From Bradyrhizobium canariense (GTDB lineage: Bacteria; Pseudomonadota; Alphaproteobacteria; Rhizobiales; Xanthobacteraceae): 64,000 nt of DNA. The position numbers and the translations under genes were made by a program. The stretch lies in assembly GCF_900105125.1 (NCBI RefSeq), contig NZ_LT629750.1, forward strand, positions 2,790,001 to 2,854,000, read 5' to 3'. How positions within the stretch are numbered: position 1 is the stretch's first letter; the number at the start of each line of letters is the position of its first letter. This document shows positions 9,070 through 16,400 of this stretch, one piece after another. Under the pieces are notes generated by a model, which was given only the letters and a program-made list of their open reading frames with translations, did no database searches and had not been told where the DNA came from.

Positions 9070-9531
9070 ATGCCCACGCTCGACGCCATCGATCGCAAAA
9101 TTCTCAGCCTGCTGCAATCCGACAGCCGGATGACGATGCAGGAGCTGGCCGACAAGGTCGGCCTGTCGGTTTCGCCATGCCATCGCCGCGTCAAGCTGCT
9201 GGAAGAGCGCGGCGTGATCACGCGCTACATCGCAACCGTCGACCAGAAGTCGCTCGGACTGCATGTCAGCGTCTTCATCTCGATCAAGCTGGCGCGGCAG
9301 AAGGAGGAAGATCTCAATCGTTTCGCCAGGGCGATTTCGAAATGGGATGAGGTTCTCGAATGCTATCTGATGACCGGAAACCGCGACTATCTGTTGCGCG
9401 TGGTCGCAGCCGACCTCTCCTCCTACGAAGCGTTCCTGAAAAACAAGCTGACGCGGCTCGACGGCATCGCCTCGATCGAGTCGAGCTTTGCGCTGAGCCA
9501 GGTCAAATATTCGATCGCGCTGCCGGTGTGA
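9070..9531 (+). CDS. Lrp/AsnC-family transcriptional regulator
   Basis: 153 aa from ATG 9070 (MPTLDAIDRKILSLLQ), the canonical Lrp start. N-terminal winged HTH (LADKVGLSVSPCHRRVKLLEERGVI) at about residues 21-46, then the RAM/AsnC ligand domain (WDEVLECYLMTGNRDYLLRVVAADL, then DGIASIESSFAL). Such proteins sense amino acids and act as octamers. It is transcribed away from the AceE-like gene, so regulation of that gene is likely. Confidence 0.92.
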   Translation: MPTLDAIDRKILSLLQSDSRMTMQELADKVGLSVSPCHRRVKLLEERGVITRYIATVDQKSLGLHVSVFISIKLARQKEEDLNRFARAISKWDEVLECYLMTGNRDYLLRVVAADLSSYEAFLKNKLTRLDGIASIESSFALSQVKYSIALPV

Positions 9532-9545
9532 GGACTTTGTTTATT

Positions 9546-9686
9546 GTCGTCCCTGCGAAAGCAGGGCCCCATAACCACAGGGTCTTAATTGTCGAAGAAA
9601 GCCGTCGACCACCGCGACAAGACAACTACCGCCGCGGCGTATGGGTCCCGGATCGCGCTTGCTACGCGCGCTTGTCCGGGACGACG
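9546..9686. repeat. Palindromic intergenic repeat (gtcgtccctgcg...gtccgggacgac type)
   Basis: Ends are cgtccctgcgaaagcaggg and cttgtccgggacgac, a second family of palindromic elements. It lies downstream of the Lrp gene in the convergent gap before the LysR gene and contains no convincing ORF. Confidence 0.6.
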
Positions 9687-9773
9687 AGGGTAGAATTATT
9701 TAGTTTTCAAAGAGCTGAACATCTATGTCTCCGAGGGCGCAATGTGCCGGGATCCACGTCGTTATCCCGCTAT

Positions 9774-10625
9774 TCAGTTCGCCAGCCGCTCGATGACGAG
9801 ATCGAGCAACGCGCGCAGCCGCGCCAGCCGTTTCAAGTCCCGATGATAACCGACATAGGTGTTCCGGCCGGGTGGCTGCTCGCCGAGATCAATGCGCTTC
9901 ACGCCCGCGAGCGTATCGCCGAGCGGCCGCGGCAGTACGGCGACACCGACGCCATGCGCACACAGCTGCGCCTGCACGTCGCGATTATTGCTGCGTGACA
10001 CAATGCGGGCATTTGGAAGAACGCGTTGCAGCCACACGGCGTCGGGCACGCCGCCAAACGCGGTGTCCATGGTGATAATCGGCGTCCCCGCGCCGTCGCC
10101 CGGGCGCGGCGATTTGAGACCTGATTTGAGGTAGACGCCGTATTCAATGTGCATCAGCCGGCGGGAAATCACTTCAGGCTCCCTGAACGGCGTAATCCGA
10201 AACGCCAGGTCGGCCTCGCGCCGCGGCAGGCTGTAAAGCCGGGCGTCGGTGAGCAATTCGATCACCACGCGCGGCTGCATCCTGGTGAATTCGGCAAACA
10301 CCGGCGTCAGCAGGTGGATACCAAACCAGTCCGATGAGGACACGCGAAGGGCCCCATCAAGGTGCCGGTCGTGACCGGCAAGCTGCCGCTGGACGGCCAG
10401 CACCTCTTCCTCGATCCGCTCGGCATGCGACAGCACCGCCGATCCTTCGTCGGTCAGCACGAAGCCGCCATCGGTGCGCTGAAACAGCGTTTGCCCCACC
10501 GCTTGCTCGAGCGCGCGCAGCCGTCGTCCCATGGTCGGCTGGCTCTGCCCGAGCTTGCGCGCCGCTGCGCCAAGCGTGCCCTCGCGGGCAACCGCGAGAA
10601 ATATCCGGAGATCGCTCCATTCCAT
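9774..10625 (-). CDS. LysR-family transcriptional regulator
   Basis: 283 aa if started at the ATG of MEWSDLRIFLAVAREG (10623-10625). A start 5 codons earlier (10640) would lie inside a palindrome. N-terminal wHTH: GTLGAAARKLGQSQPTMGRRLRALE, followed by the linker helix and a substrate-binding domain (LRVSSSDWFGIHLLTPVFAEF; ADLAFRITPF). It is divergent from an MDR-family oxidoreductase and probably controls it through the shared 105-bp region. Confidence 0.88.
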   Translation of the reverse strand: MEWSDLRIFLAVAREGTLGAAARKLGQSQPTMGRRLRALEQAVGQTLFQRTDGGFVLTDEGSAVLSHAERIEEEVLAVQRQLAGHDRHLDGALRVSSSDWFGIHLLTPVFAEFTRMQPRVVIELLTDARLYSLPRREADLAFRITPFREPEVISRRLMHIEYGVYLKSGLKSPRPGDGAGTPIITMDTAFGGVPDAVWLQRVLPNARIVSRSNNRDVQAQLCAHGVGVAVLPRPLGDTLAGVKRIDLGEQPPGRNTYVGYHRDLKRLARLRALLDLVIERLAN

Positions 10626-10634
10626 GGAATCGGC

Positions 10635-10656
10635 ATCCATTCAATTTTGAATGGAT
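10635..10656. promoter_or_regulatory. Perfect 22-bp palindrome, candidate LysR operator
   Basis: Arms ATCCATTCAA (10635-10644) and TTGAATGGAT (10647-10656) around TT. It sits 10 bp upstream of the preferred LysR start and 75 bp before the divergent oxidoreductase, where an autoregulating LysR protein would bind. Confidence 0.55.
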
Positions 10657-10730
10657 TTTATGCATTCATTTGGATTTCAAAACAATCCGCATGACCCTAG
10701 CTGGAGGGACGGAAACGGAAGGGATCCACC

Positions 10731-11732
10731 ATGGCTACAACGGATACAATGCAGGCGGCGGTTTTGGACAGTCCCAATCTACCTTTTCGGGTCGGCCCGA
10801 TCGCCCGGCCCAAGCCCGGGACCGGGCAGGTCCTGATCCGGATCAAGGCCAGCGGTGTCACTCCGCTGGACACCAAGATCTACGCGGGCCAGGCCGCTCA
10901 CGCCCGACATCCGCTGCCGGGCATCCTCGGGATGAATGTTGCCGGGGTTGTGGAAGCGATCGGAGACGGCGTGACCGGTTTCCGGCACGGCGATGAGATT
11001 TATGGGATGACGGGCGGCGTCGGTGGCCTGCAGGGATCGTTGGCGCAGTATGCGGCTGTCGACGCCGATCTGCTGGCAGCAAAGCCGGTCAATCTGACGG
11101 TGCGGGAAGCCGCTAGCCTCCCATTGAATGTCATCACAGCGTGGGAGGGCCTGATCGATCGCGCCAAGGTCCGCTCGGGACAGAGCGTTCTCATCCATGG
11201 CGGTGCCGGCGGCGTCGGCCGTATCGCGGTCCAGATCGCTCGTGCCAACGGCGCAGAAGTGTTCGCAACCGGGTCTGCCAACGACAAGACCTATATCGAG
11301 CAACTTGGCGCAGTCTTCATCGACTACAAGCAGACGCCGGCCTCGGACTACGTCGCCCAACACACCGCCGGCCGGGGATTCGATGTGGTGTACGACACCG
11401 TCGGCGGCTCCGTGCTGGATGCCTCGTTCAATACGGTAGCGCAGTTCGGTCACGTCGTCAGCGCGCTCGGCTGGGGTACCCACTCTCTTGCGCCGCTTTC
11501 ATTCCGTGCAGCGACCTATTCAGGCGTCTTTACGCTGCTGCCGATCCTGACCGGCAAAGGCCGCGCGCATCATGGGGAAATCCTGCGCGAGGCGACCAAA
11601 ATGGTGGAGTCCGGAAAGATCGAGACTCGCATCGACCCGCGCCGTTTCACGCTCGATACGATCCTCGATGCGTATCAGGCCCTCAAAGACGGGACAGCAG
11701 CCGGCAGGCTCGTGATCGATATCCCGGGGTAG
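10731..11732 (+). CDS. Zinc-independent MDR oxidoreductase (NADPH:quinone reductase type)
   Basis: 333 aa, usual for quinone oxidoreductase-like MDR proteins. Features: LRVGPI-like substrate domain with IKASGVTPLDTKIYAG, GMNVAGVVEAIGDGV, then the Rossmann motif HGGAGGVGRIAVQIAR (about residues 158-173) and C-terminal GTAAGRLVIDI. The zinc ligands of alcohol dehydrogenases are absent. It probably reduces quinones or enones with NADPH in the cytoplasm. A good ribosome site (GGAAGGGA) precedes ATG 10731. It is divergent from the LysR gene. Confidence 0.87.
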   Translation: MATTDTMQAAVLDSPNLPFRVGPIARPKPGTGQVLIRIKASGVTPLDTKIYAGQAAHARHPLPGILGMNVAGVVEAIGDGVTGFRHGDEIYGMTGGVGGLQGSLAQYAAVDADLLAAKPVNLTVREAASLPLNVITAWEGLIDRAKVRSGQSVLIHGGAGGVGRIAVQIARANGAEVFATGSANDKTYIEQLGAVFIDYKQTPASDYVAQHTAGRGFDVVYDTVGGSVLDASFNTVAQFGHVVSALGWGTHSLAPLSFRAATYSGVFTLLPILTGKGRAHHGEILREATKMVESGKIETRIDPRRFTLDTILDAYQALKDGTAAGRLVIDIPG

Positions 11733-11745
11733 GACGAAGACGCCT

Positions 11746-11769
11746 GAGAACGGGCGGATGCTCGTTCTC
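11746..11769. terminator. Weak hairpin between convergent genes
   Basis: Arms GAGAACG (11746-11752) and CGTTCTC (11763-11769) with a 10-nt loop, in the 45-bp gap between convergent MDR genes. No T-run, so termination is uncertain. Confidence 0.4.
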
Positions 11770-11777
11770 GCGCGGCA

Positions 11778-12860
11778 CTAGCGCCACGGCTCGACAATGA
11801 TCTTGGTATGCCGCTCGGGGTTGGCGAGGTCCGTAAACGCCTGGGCCACGCCGTCGATGCCGACGCTTGCCGTCACCAGCGACGCCGCATCGACCTGCCC
11901 TTCCGCGATCAACCGCAGGGAATAGGCAAATTCCTCCGGCGTGTAGCCCAGCACATATTGAACATTCAGCTCCTTCAGGATGCCGAGCATCGGCTCGGAG
12001 CGATCGGTTTCCATGCAGACGCCGACCACGACGACGCGGGCATCGCGCGGCGCGCCTTCGAACACCTGCTGCAGCACGCCGGGAATGCCGACGCATTCGA
12101 AGATCAGCGCGGGCTTGAGCGCTGGCAGCATCGCCTGCAACGGCGGCCGCGCCGCTTTTTCTTCCGGCGACATCGCCGCGTGCTCGGCCCAGGCCACGTA
12201 AGGTTGCGTGCGCGCGGGATCGATGACGATATCGGCGCCCATCTTCTCGGCCAGCGCGCGCCGCGCCGGCGAATAATCCGCGGCGACAATCGGATGCAAA
12301 CCCTTGATCTTCAGCGCTGCGATCACCGCAAGCCCGACCGGCCCGCAGCCGATCACCAGCGGCACCTCGCCGCCACGCACATTCGCTTTTGCCACGGCGT
12401 GAACGCCGACCGCGAGGGGCTCGGTCAGCGCCGCATGCTCCGCCGCAAGTCCGTTCGGCACTTCAAGCAGCAGCGCCTCACTGAGCACCATGCGCTCGGC
12501 ATAGCCGCCGACATTGTCGTTGGAATAACCGATGCCCTGCGGGCCCTCCGGCGTCAGCAGCGCGGGGAGCGAACACACCCGGGTGCCGGCTTTCAGCTTG
12601 CGCTGCGTGCCCGGCCCGTAATCGAGAATCTCGCAGCAAAACTCGTGGCCGAACACGACGTCGCGGGCCAAATCCATCGGTTTGCGGCCGGGAAGGTGCT
12701 TTGTCATTTCGACCATGCGATGGGCGTGCTTGCGCGCGTGCAAGTCCGAGCCGCAAATGCCGCAGGCCAGCGTCTTCACCAGCACCTGCCCCGCGGCCGG
12801 TTTGGGGTCGGGCAACGTGCCGACCACGATCTCGCCGTTCCTGAAAATGGCAGCGCGCAT
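11778..12860 (-). CDS. Zinc-binding alcohol dehydrogenase (MDR), single catalytic zinc type
   Basis: 360 aa from ATG 12858-12860 (MRAAIFRNGEIVVG). Catalytic zinc ligands appear in LACGICGSDLHARKH and FGHEFCCEILDYG. The four-Cys structural zinc loop is missing: the region reads VCSLPALLTPEGPQGIGYSNDNVGGYAE. The Rossmann motif is VIGCGPVGLAVIAALK. It oxidises an alcohol or diol with NAD(P)+; the substrate is unknown. It is convergent with the quinone reductase-like gene. Confidence 0.85.
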   Translation of the reverse strand: MRAAIFRNGEIVVGTLPDPKPAAGQVLVKTLACGICGSDLHARKHAHRMVEMTKHLPGRKPMDLARDVVFGHEFCCEILDYGPGTQRKLKAGTRVCSLPALLTPEGPQGIGYSNDNVGGYAERMVLSEALLLEVPNGLAAEHAALTEPLAVGVHAVAKANVRGGEVPLVIGCGPVGLAVIAALKIKGLHPIVAADYSPARRALAEKMGADIVIDPARTQPYVAWAEHAAMSPEEKAARPPLQAMLPALKPALIFECVGIPGVLQQVFEGAPRDARVVVVGVCMETDRSEPMLGILKELNVQYVLGYTPEEFAYSLRLIAEGQVDAASLVTASVGIDGVAQAFTDLANPERHTKIIVEPWR

Positions 12861-12966
12861 GGGTGTCCCTCGGATATTATGTGTTGTATTTCCCTTCCAC
12901 ATAAACATGGCGATGGAAACGGCGAAAGCGGAGCGGACCGTCCGAACGCTCTGCGATCGGACGCCG

Positions 12967-13953
12967 TCAGGGATTGGGCGACGGCTCGGACTGCACCAAC
13001 ACCTCAGATCGCCGCAACCGCTCCCGGTGCGCGGTATAAAGACCGCTGGCGACGATGATTGCGGCGCCGGTTACGGTCCAGACGTCAGGCACCTCGCCGA
13101 ACACGATGAAACCGAGGATACTGACCCACAGCAATTGCGTGTATGAAAACGGCGCGAGCACGGAAGCATCCGCATAGCGAAATGCCAGCACGACGATCCA
13201 CTGTCCCGCCGTCGACGCGATGCCGACGACAATGCCGAAGAAGATGTCGTGCCAGCTCGGATGGACCCAGACGAACGGCACCAGCGCGGACAGAATGCCG
13301 AGACCGACGATCGCGGAATAGGTCATGGTCGTGATCGCGTGCTCGGTGCCGCTCATCATGCGCGTCATGATCAAGGTGCAGGCCCAGGCCAGTGCCGACA
13401 CGATGGGAAAAAATGCAGCGGGATGAAATGCGCTGGAGCCCGGCCGCAGGACGATCAGCACACCGATCAATCCAACCGCGGTCGCCAACCAGCGGCGAAC
13501 GCCGACGCTCTCTCCGAGAAAGACGATCGACAGCGCGGTGACGAACAATGGCGAGACGAAGCTGGTGGCGGACGCTTCCGCCATCGGGAGAAATCGCAAG
13601 CCGGAAATGAAGAACAGCGAAGACGCGAGCAGCGCGACGCCCCGGACGACCTGCAGACCGGGCCGCCTGGTTTGCAGCGCATAAAGCGGCGAACCCGGCA
13701 GCATCGCGGGAAACATGATCAGCGCGAACACCAGAAATCGAATCCACGCGATCTCGGTCGAAGGCAGCGTCGCCGACAGATATTTCGACGTGACGTCCGA
13801 AGACCCCAGAAACACCGTCGATGCGAGGATCAGCGCGATGCCGCGGAACGGCCGATCGGCTCGCGCCGGCGCGGTACGTGCGGGCGGCTTCTTCGCGGGC
13901 AAAGGCAATGGAGCATGGTCCAGCCTGGCGGACACGGCTGATGGCGGGGTCAA
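12967..13953 (-). CDS. EamA/DMT-family inner-membrane transporter
   Basis: 328 aa, hydrophobic throughout with about ten membrane segments and the EamA duplication (first half beginning FRGIALILASTVFLGSSDV, second beginning FFPIVSALAWACTLIMTRM). The only upstream start in frame is TTG at 13953 (an in-frame TAG lies two codons before); a GTG at codon 7 is another option. The first 35 residues are Pro/Ala/Arg-rich and cytoplasmic. Probable metabolite exporter; substrate not predictable. Confidence 0.85.
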   Translation of the reverse strand: MTPPSAVSARLDHAPLPLPAKKPPARTAPARADRPFRGIALILASTVFLGSSDVTSKYLSATLPSTEIAWIRFLVFALIMFPAMLPGSPLYALQTRRPGLQVVRGVALLASSLFFISGLRFLPMAEASATSFVSPLFVTALSIVFLGESVGVRRWLATAVGLIGVLIVLRPGSSAFHPAAFFPIVSALAWACTLIMTRMMSGTEHAITTMTYSAIVGLGILSALVPFVWVHPSWHDIFFGIVVGIASTAGQWIVVLAFRYADASVLAPFSYTQLLWVSILGFIVFGEVPDVWTVTGAAIIVASGLYTAHRERLRRSEVLVQSEPSPNP

Positions 13954-14113
13954 CGGCTAAGCTCAGAAAAAAATAGATGATCGAATCAAGCGAGCTTTCA
14001 AGGAACGACAAATGTCCGCGATCGGCAAGGACCGAAAACAGGACGCCGATATGCGCGATTGAGCGCGACGGCTCGCCGCAGCCGCTGAAACACTTTGTAA
14101 AAGATCGTGTCCG

Positions 14114-14953
14114 CTACAACATCGGCAAGCCGCGTGGCTTCGGGCCGCGCGGAAACGCTTGATCCAGCAACGCCAGCTCGTTTTCGTTCAGCGTCAATTG
14201 GCCGGCCGCGGCGTTGTCGGCGGCGTGTTCGGAGGTCGAGGCTTTCGGAATGGCGAACACCTGGGGATCGCGCGTCAGGAAGCCCAAGGCGACCTGCCGC
14301 GGTGATGCGCCGTGCGCATCGGCGATCGTCTGCAGCACCTGCCCCGCTTGGCTGCGCGGTGACGGGAAATCATTGTGACCGAACGGCGAATAGGCGACCA
14401 CGGCGACGCCGTGCTGCTTGCACCACGGAATGACCGCGTGCTCGATGGCCCGTTCCTGCAGATGATAGAGCACCTGATTGCAGACGATTTTGCCGTTGCC
14501 CGCGACCGCTTTGAGTTCGTCGAGATCGTCGGCATCGAAATTGCTGACGCCCCAGCTGCGGATTTTCCCCGCATCGACCAATTCCTCGAACGCCGCGACG
14601 GTGTCCGCGAGCGGATACGATCCGCGCCAGTGCAGCAGATAGCAATCGAGCCGATCGGTTTTCAGCCGCGCCAATGAACGCTCGCAGGCTGTAATGGTGC
14701 CGCGCCGCGACGCGTTGCTCGGCAGGACCTTCGAGACCAGAAACACATCCTCGCGCCTTCCCGCGATCGCCTCGGCGACCACCGGTTCGGCATCGCCATA
14801 CATTTCGGCGGTGTCGATATGGGTCATGCCGAGATCGATGCCGCGGCGCAACGCAGCGACCGCGCTCTTGCGGTCCGCGCGATCGATGTACCAGGTGCCC
14901 TGCCCGATCACGGGTACTTCGACGTTAGTGTTGCCGAATATTCGCTGCCTCAT
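14114..14953 (-). CDS. Aldo/keto reductase
   Basis: 279 aa from ATG 14951-14953 (MRQRIFGNTNVEVPVIGQGTW). AKR signature: GIDLGMTHIDTAEMYGDAE with the catalytic Asp and Tyr, FLVSKVLP with the catalytic Lys, and LLHWRGSYPL with the catalytic His. NADPH-dependent TIM-barrel reductase of aldehydes or ketones; substrate unknown. It is close to AKR5-type proteins in length. Downstream of it lies the EamA gene on the same strand. Confidence 0.9.
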   Translation of the reverse strand: MRQRIFGNTNVEVPVIGQGTWYIDRADRKSAVAALRRGIDLGMTHIDTAEMYGDAEPVVAEAIAGRREDVFLVSKVLPSNASRRGTITACERSLARLKTDRLDCYLLHWRGSYPLADTVAAFEELVDAGKIRSWGVSNFDADDLDELKAVAGNGKIVCNQVLYHLQERAIEHAVIPWCKQHGVAVVAYSPFGHNDFPSPRSQAGQVLQTIADAHGASPRQVALGFLTRDPQVFAIPKASTSEHAADNAAAGQLTLNENELALLDQAFPRGPKPRGLPML

Positions 14954-15027
14954 GATTGCCTCGCTATCTCTCTTGCCGTCCTTGCGAACCGGCGGGGTCA
15001 CGAACACGCCCGAAGATAGTCAGGATC

Positions 15028-15170
15028 GTCATTCCGGGGCGATGCAAAGCATCGAACTACGATGTGCAATTGCACATCGGAGAATCTCGAGATTCCGGGT
15101 CTGGTGCTTCGCACCATCCCGGAATGACAGAAAAATATACGCTTCGTCGCTCACGCTCCTCGCAATGACG
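15028..15170. repeat. Palindromic intergenic repeats (two adjacent elements)
   Basis: 15028-15128 runs gtcattccggggcgatgc ... catcccggaatgac, containing the self-complementary gatgtgcaattgcacatc. It is nearly identical to the element at 40980. Directly after it, 15133-15170 (acgcttcgtcgctcacgctcctcgcaatgac) is part of a different family seen at 57904 and 58686. Confidence 0.8.
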
Positions 15171-16071
15171 AATTGATAACGCTGATGTCGGCGACCATGA
15201 CGGTGCCGGTCACCGACTCCGTGATGTACAGGCGGTCGCTGTTGTTGCCGCCGATTGCGACGTTGGTGCAGCTTTGTCCGGCGCAGGATTTGATGCGCGC
15301 GATCAACTCGCCATTGGGCGCAAACACAAACACATGGCCGAGCGATGCGTGCGCCACGAACAGGCGACCCGCTTTGTCCATCGTCATGCCGTCGGGACCG
15401 CTGGGACCGAACATCGAGCAGAAGCGGCCGACCTTCGAGACGCTGCCGTCCTTCATGAAGGGCATCCGCCACACCGCATTGTCGCGCGTCATCGCCACAA
15501 ACAGCACGGCTTCCGCGGGATCGAGCACCAGACCGTTAGGGCTGATGCCGGTGTCGATCAGGCAGTCCAGCCGCCCGCTCTTTGCCAGCCGGTAAACCCG
15601 CCCGGTCGGATCATGAAGGCCGGTTTGTCCCTGATCGGTGAAATAGATGTCGCCATTGGAGGCGAGATGCAGATCGTTGCACCCCTTGAAAGATTCCGAA
15701 TTGCGCGACGCCAGCACCGGCATCATCCGCCCTGCTCGGGCGTCGAGTTCCACAATGCCGCGCCGGTAATCGGCAACGAAAATGCGGCCATCGCGGCTGA
15801 TCTTCAGCCCGTTCGGCCATCCCTCATATTCGACAACGAGCGACCATTGGCCGCCGGGCGCGATCCTGAAGATGCGTCCGAACGGGATATCGACGATGTA
15901 GAGGTTGCCATCGGCGTCGAACGACGGACCTTCGATGAAGCAATCGGTCGGCTGGCCCGGCCGGTTGGCGTCGGCCCATTCCGTGTTGACGCCCTTGCGC
16001 CGGAACTGATCGGGCATCGCCGAGAAAACCTCGGCCTGAATAAGCCGTGGTGGAGTATCGAGATACATCAT
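15151..16071 (-). CDS. SMP-30/gluconolactonase family protein
   Basis: 306 aa, beta-propeller lactonase family. Motifs: EGPSFDADGNLYIVDIPFGRIFRI, EGWPNGLKISRDGRIFVADY, GCNDLHLASNGDIYFTDQG, ISPNGLVLDPAEAVLFVA and SGPDGMTMDKAGRLFVAH. The metal-binding Glu, two Asn and Asp are therefore all present. It is only distantly similar to the lactonase at 3717. Start ATG at 16071, or the adjacent ATG at 16068. The gene runs towards the aldo/keto reductase, and its last codons lie within the repeat-containing gap. Confidence 0.83.
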   Translation of the reverse strand: MMYLDTPPRLIQAEVFSAMPDQFRRKGVNTEWADANRPGQPTDCFIEGPSFDADGNLYIVDIPFGRIFRIAPGGQWSLVVEYEGWPNGLKISRDGRIFVADYRRGIVELDARAGRMMPVLASRNSESFKGCNDLHLASNGDIYFTDQGQTGLHDPTGRVYRLAKSGRLDCLIDTGISPNGLVLDPAEAVLFVAMTRDNAVWRMPFMKDGSVSKVGRFCSMFGPSGPDGMTMDKAGRLFVAHASLGHVFVFAPNGELIARIKSCAGQSCTNVAIGGNNSDRLYITESVTGTVMVADISVINSSLRGA

Positions 16072-16197
16072 CGTGTGGCGTCACCTGCATTGGGAATGAG
16101 GTGCACCATAGATGACATCGTCGGCGTCGTCGATTGCCTCGTTCTTGAGAGTCTTACTCATGACGCAGCCAACAAAACTGGACCCTCGCGTAAACTC

Positions 16198-16284
16198 GTC
16201 ATGCCCGGCCTTGTGCCGGGCATCCACGTTTTTGCGGCCAGAAAACAAGAAGACGTGGATGGCCGGGACGAGCCCGGCCATGAC
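16198..16284. repeat. Palindromic intergenic repeat (gtcatgcccggcc...ggccatgac type)
   Basis: Inverted ends gtcatgcccggcc / gggcccggccatgac-like with central cacgttttt...aagaagacgtgg pairing. It occupies the middle of the 329-bp gap 16072-16400 between nasC and the SMP-30 gene; nothing else coding is seen there. Confidence 0.7.
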
Positions 16285-16367
16285 GAAAAGGAACCATCGG
16301 AGTGCGTTCTCCTGATAACGCGCTTGCGTTGTCCAGTCGCCCGTCTCGAAGGATGGCGCAAGAGTGC

Positions 16368-16384
16368 CTCCTCACCATGAGGAG
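16368..16384 (-). terminator. Possible terminator hairpin after nasC
   Basis: Perfect 7-bp stem CTCCTCA / TGAGGAG with a 3-nt loop, 17 bp beyond the nasC stop. No U-run follows on the minus strand, so it may be an RNA 3'-end stabiliser rather than an efficient terminator. Confidence 0.4.
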
Positions 16385-16400
16385 CGAAAATGAACAGATC

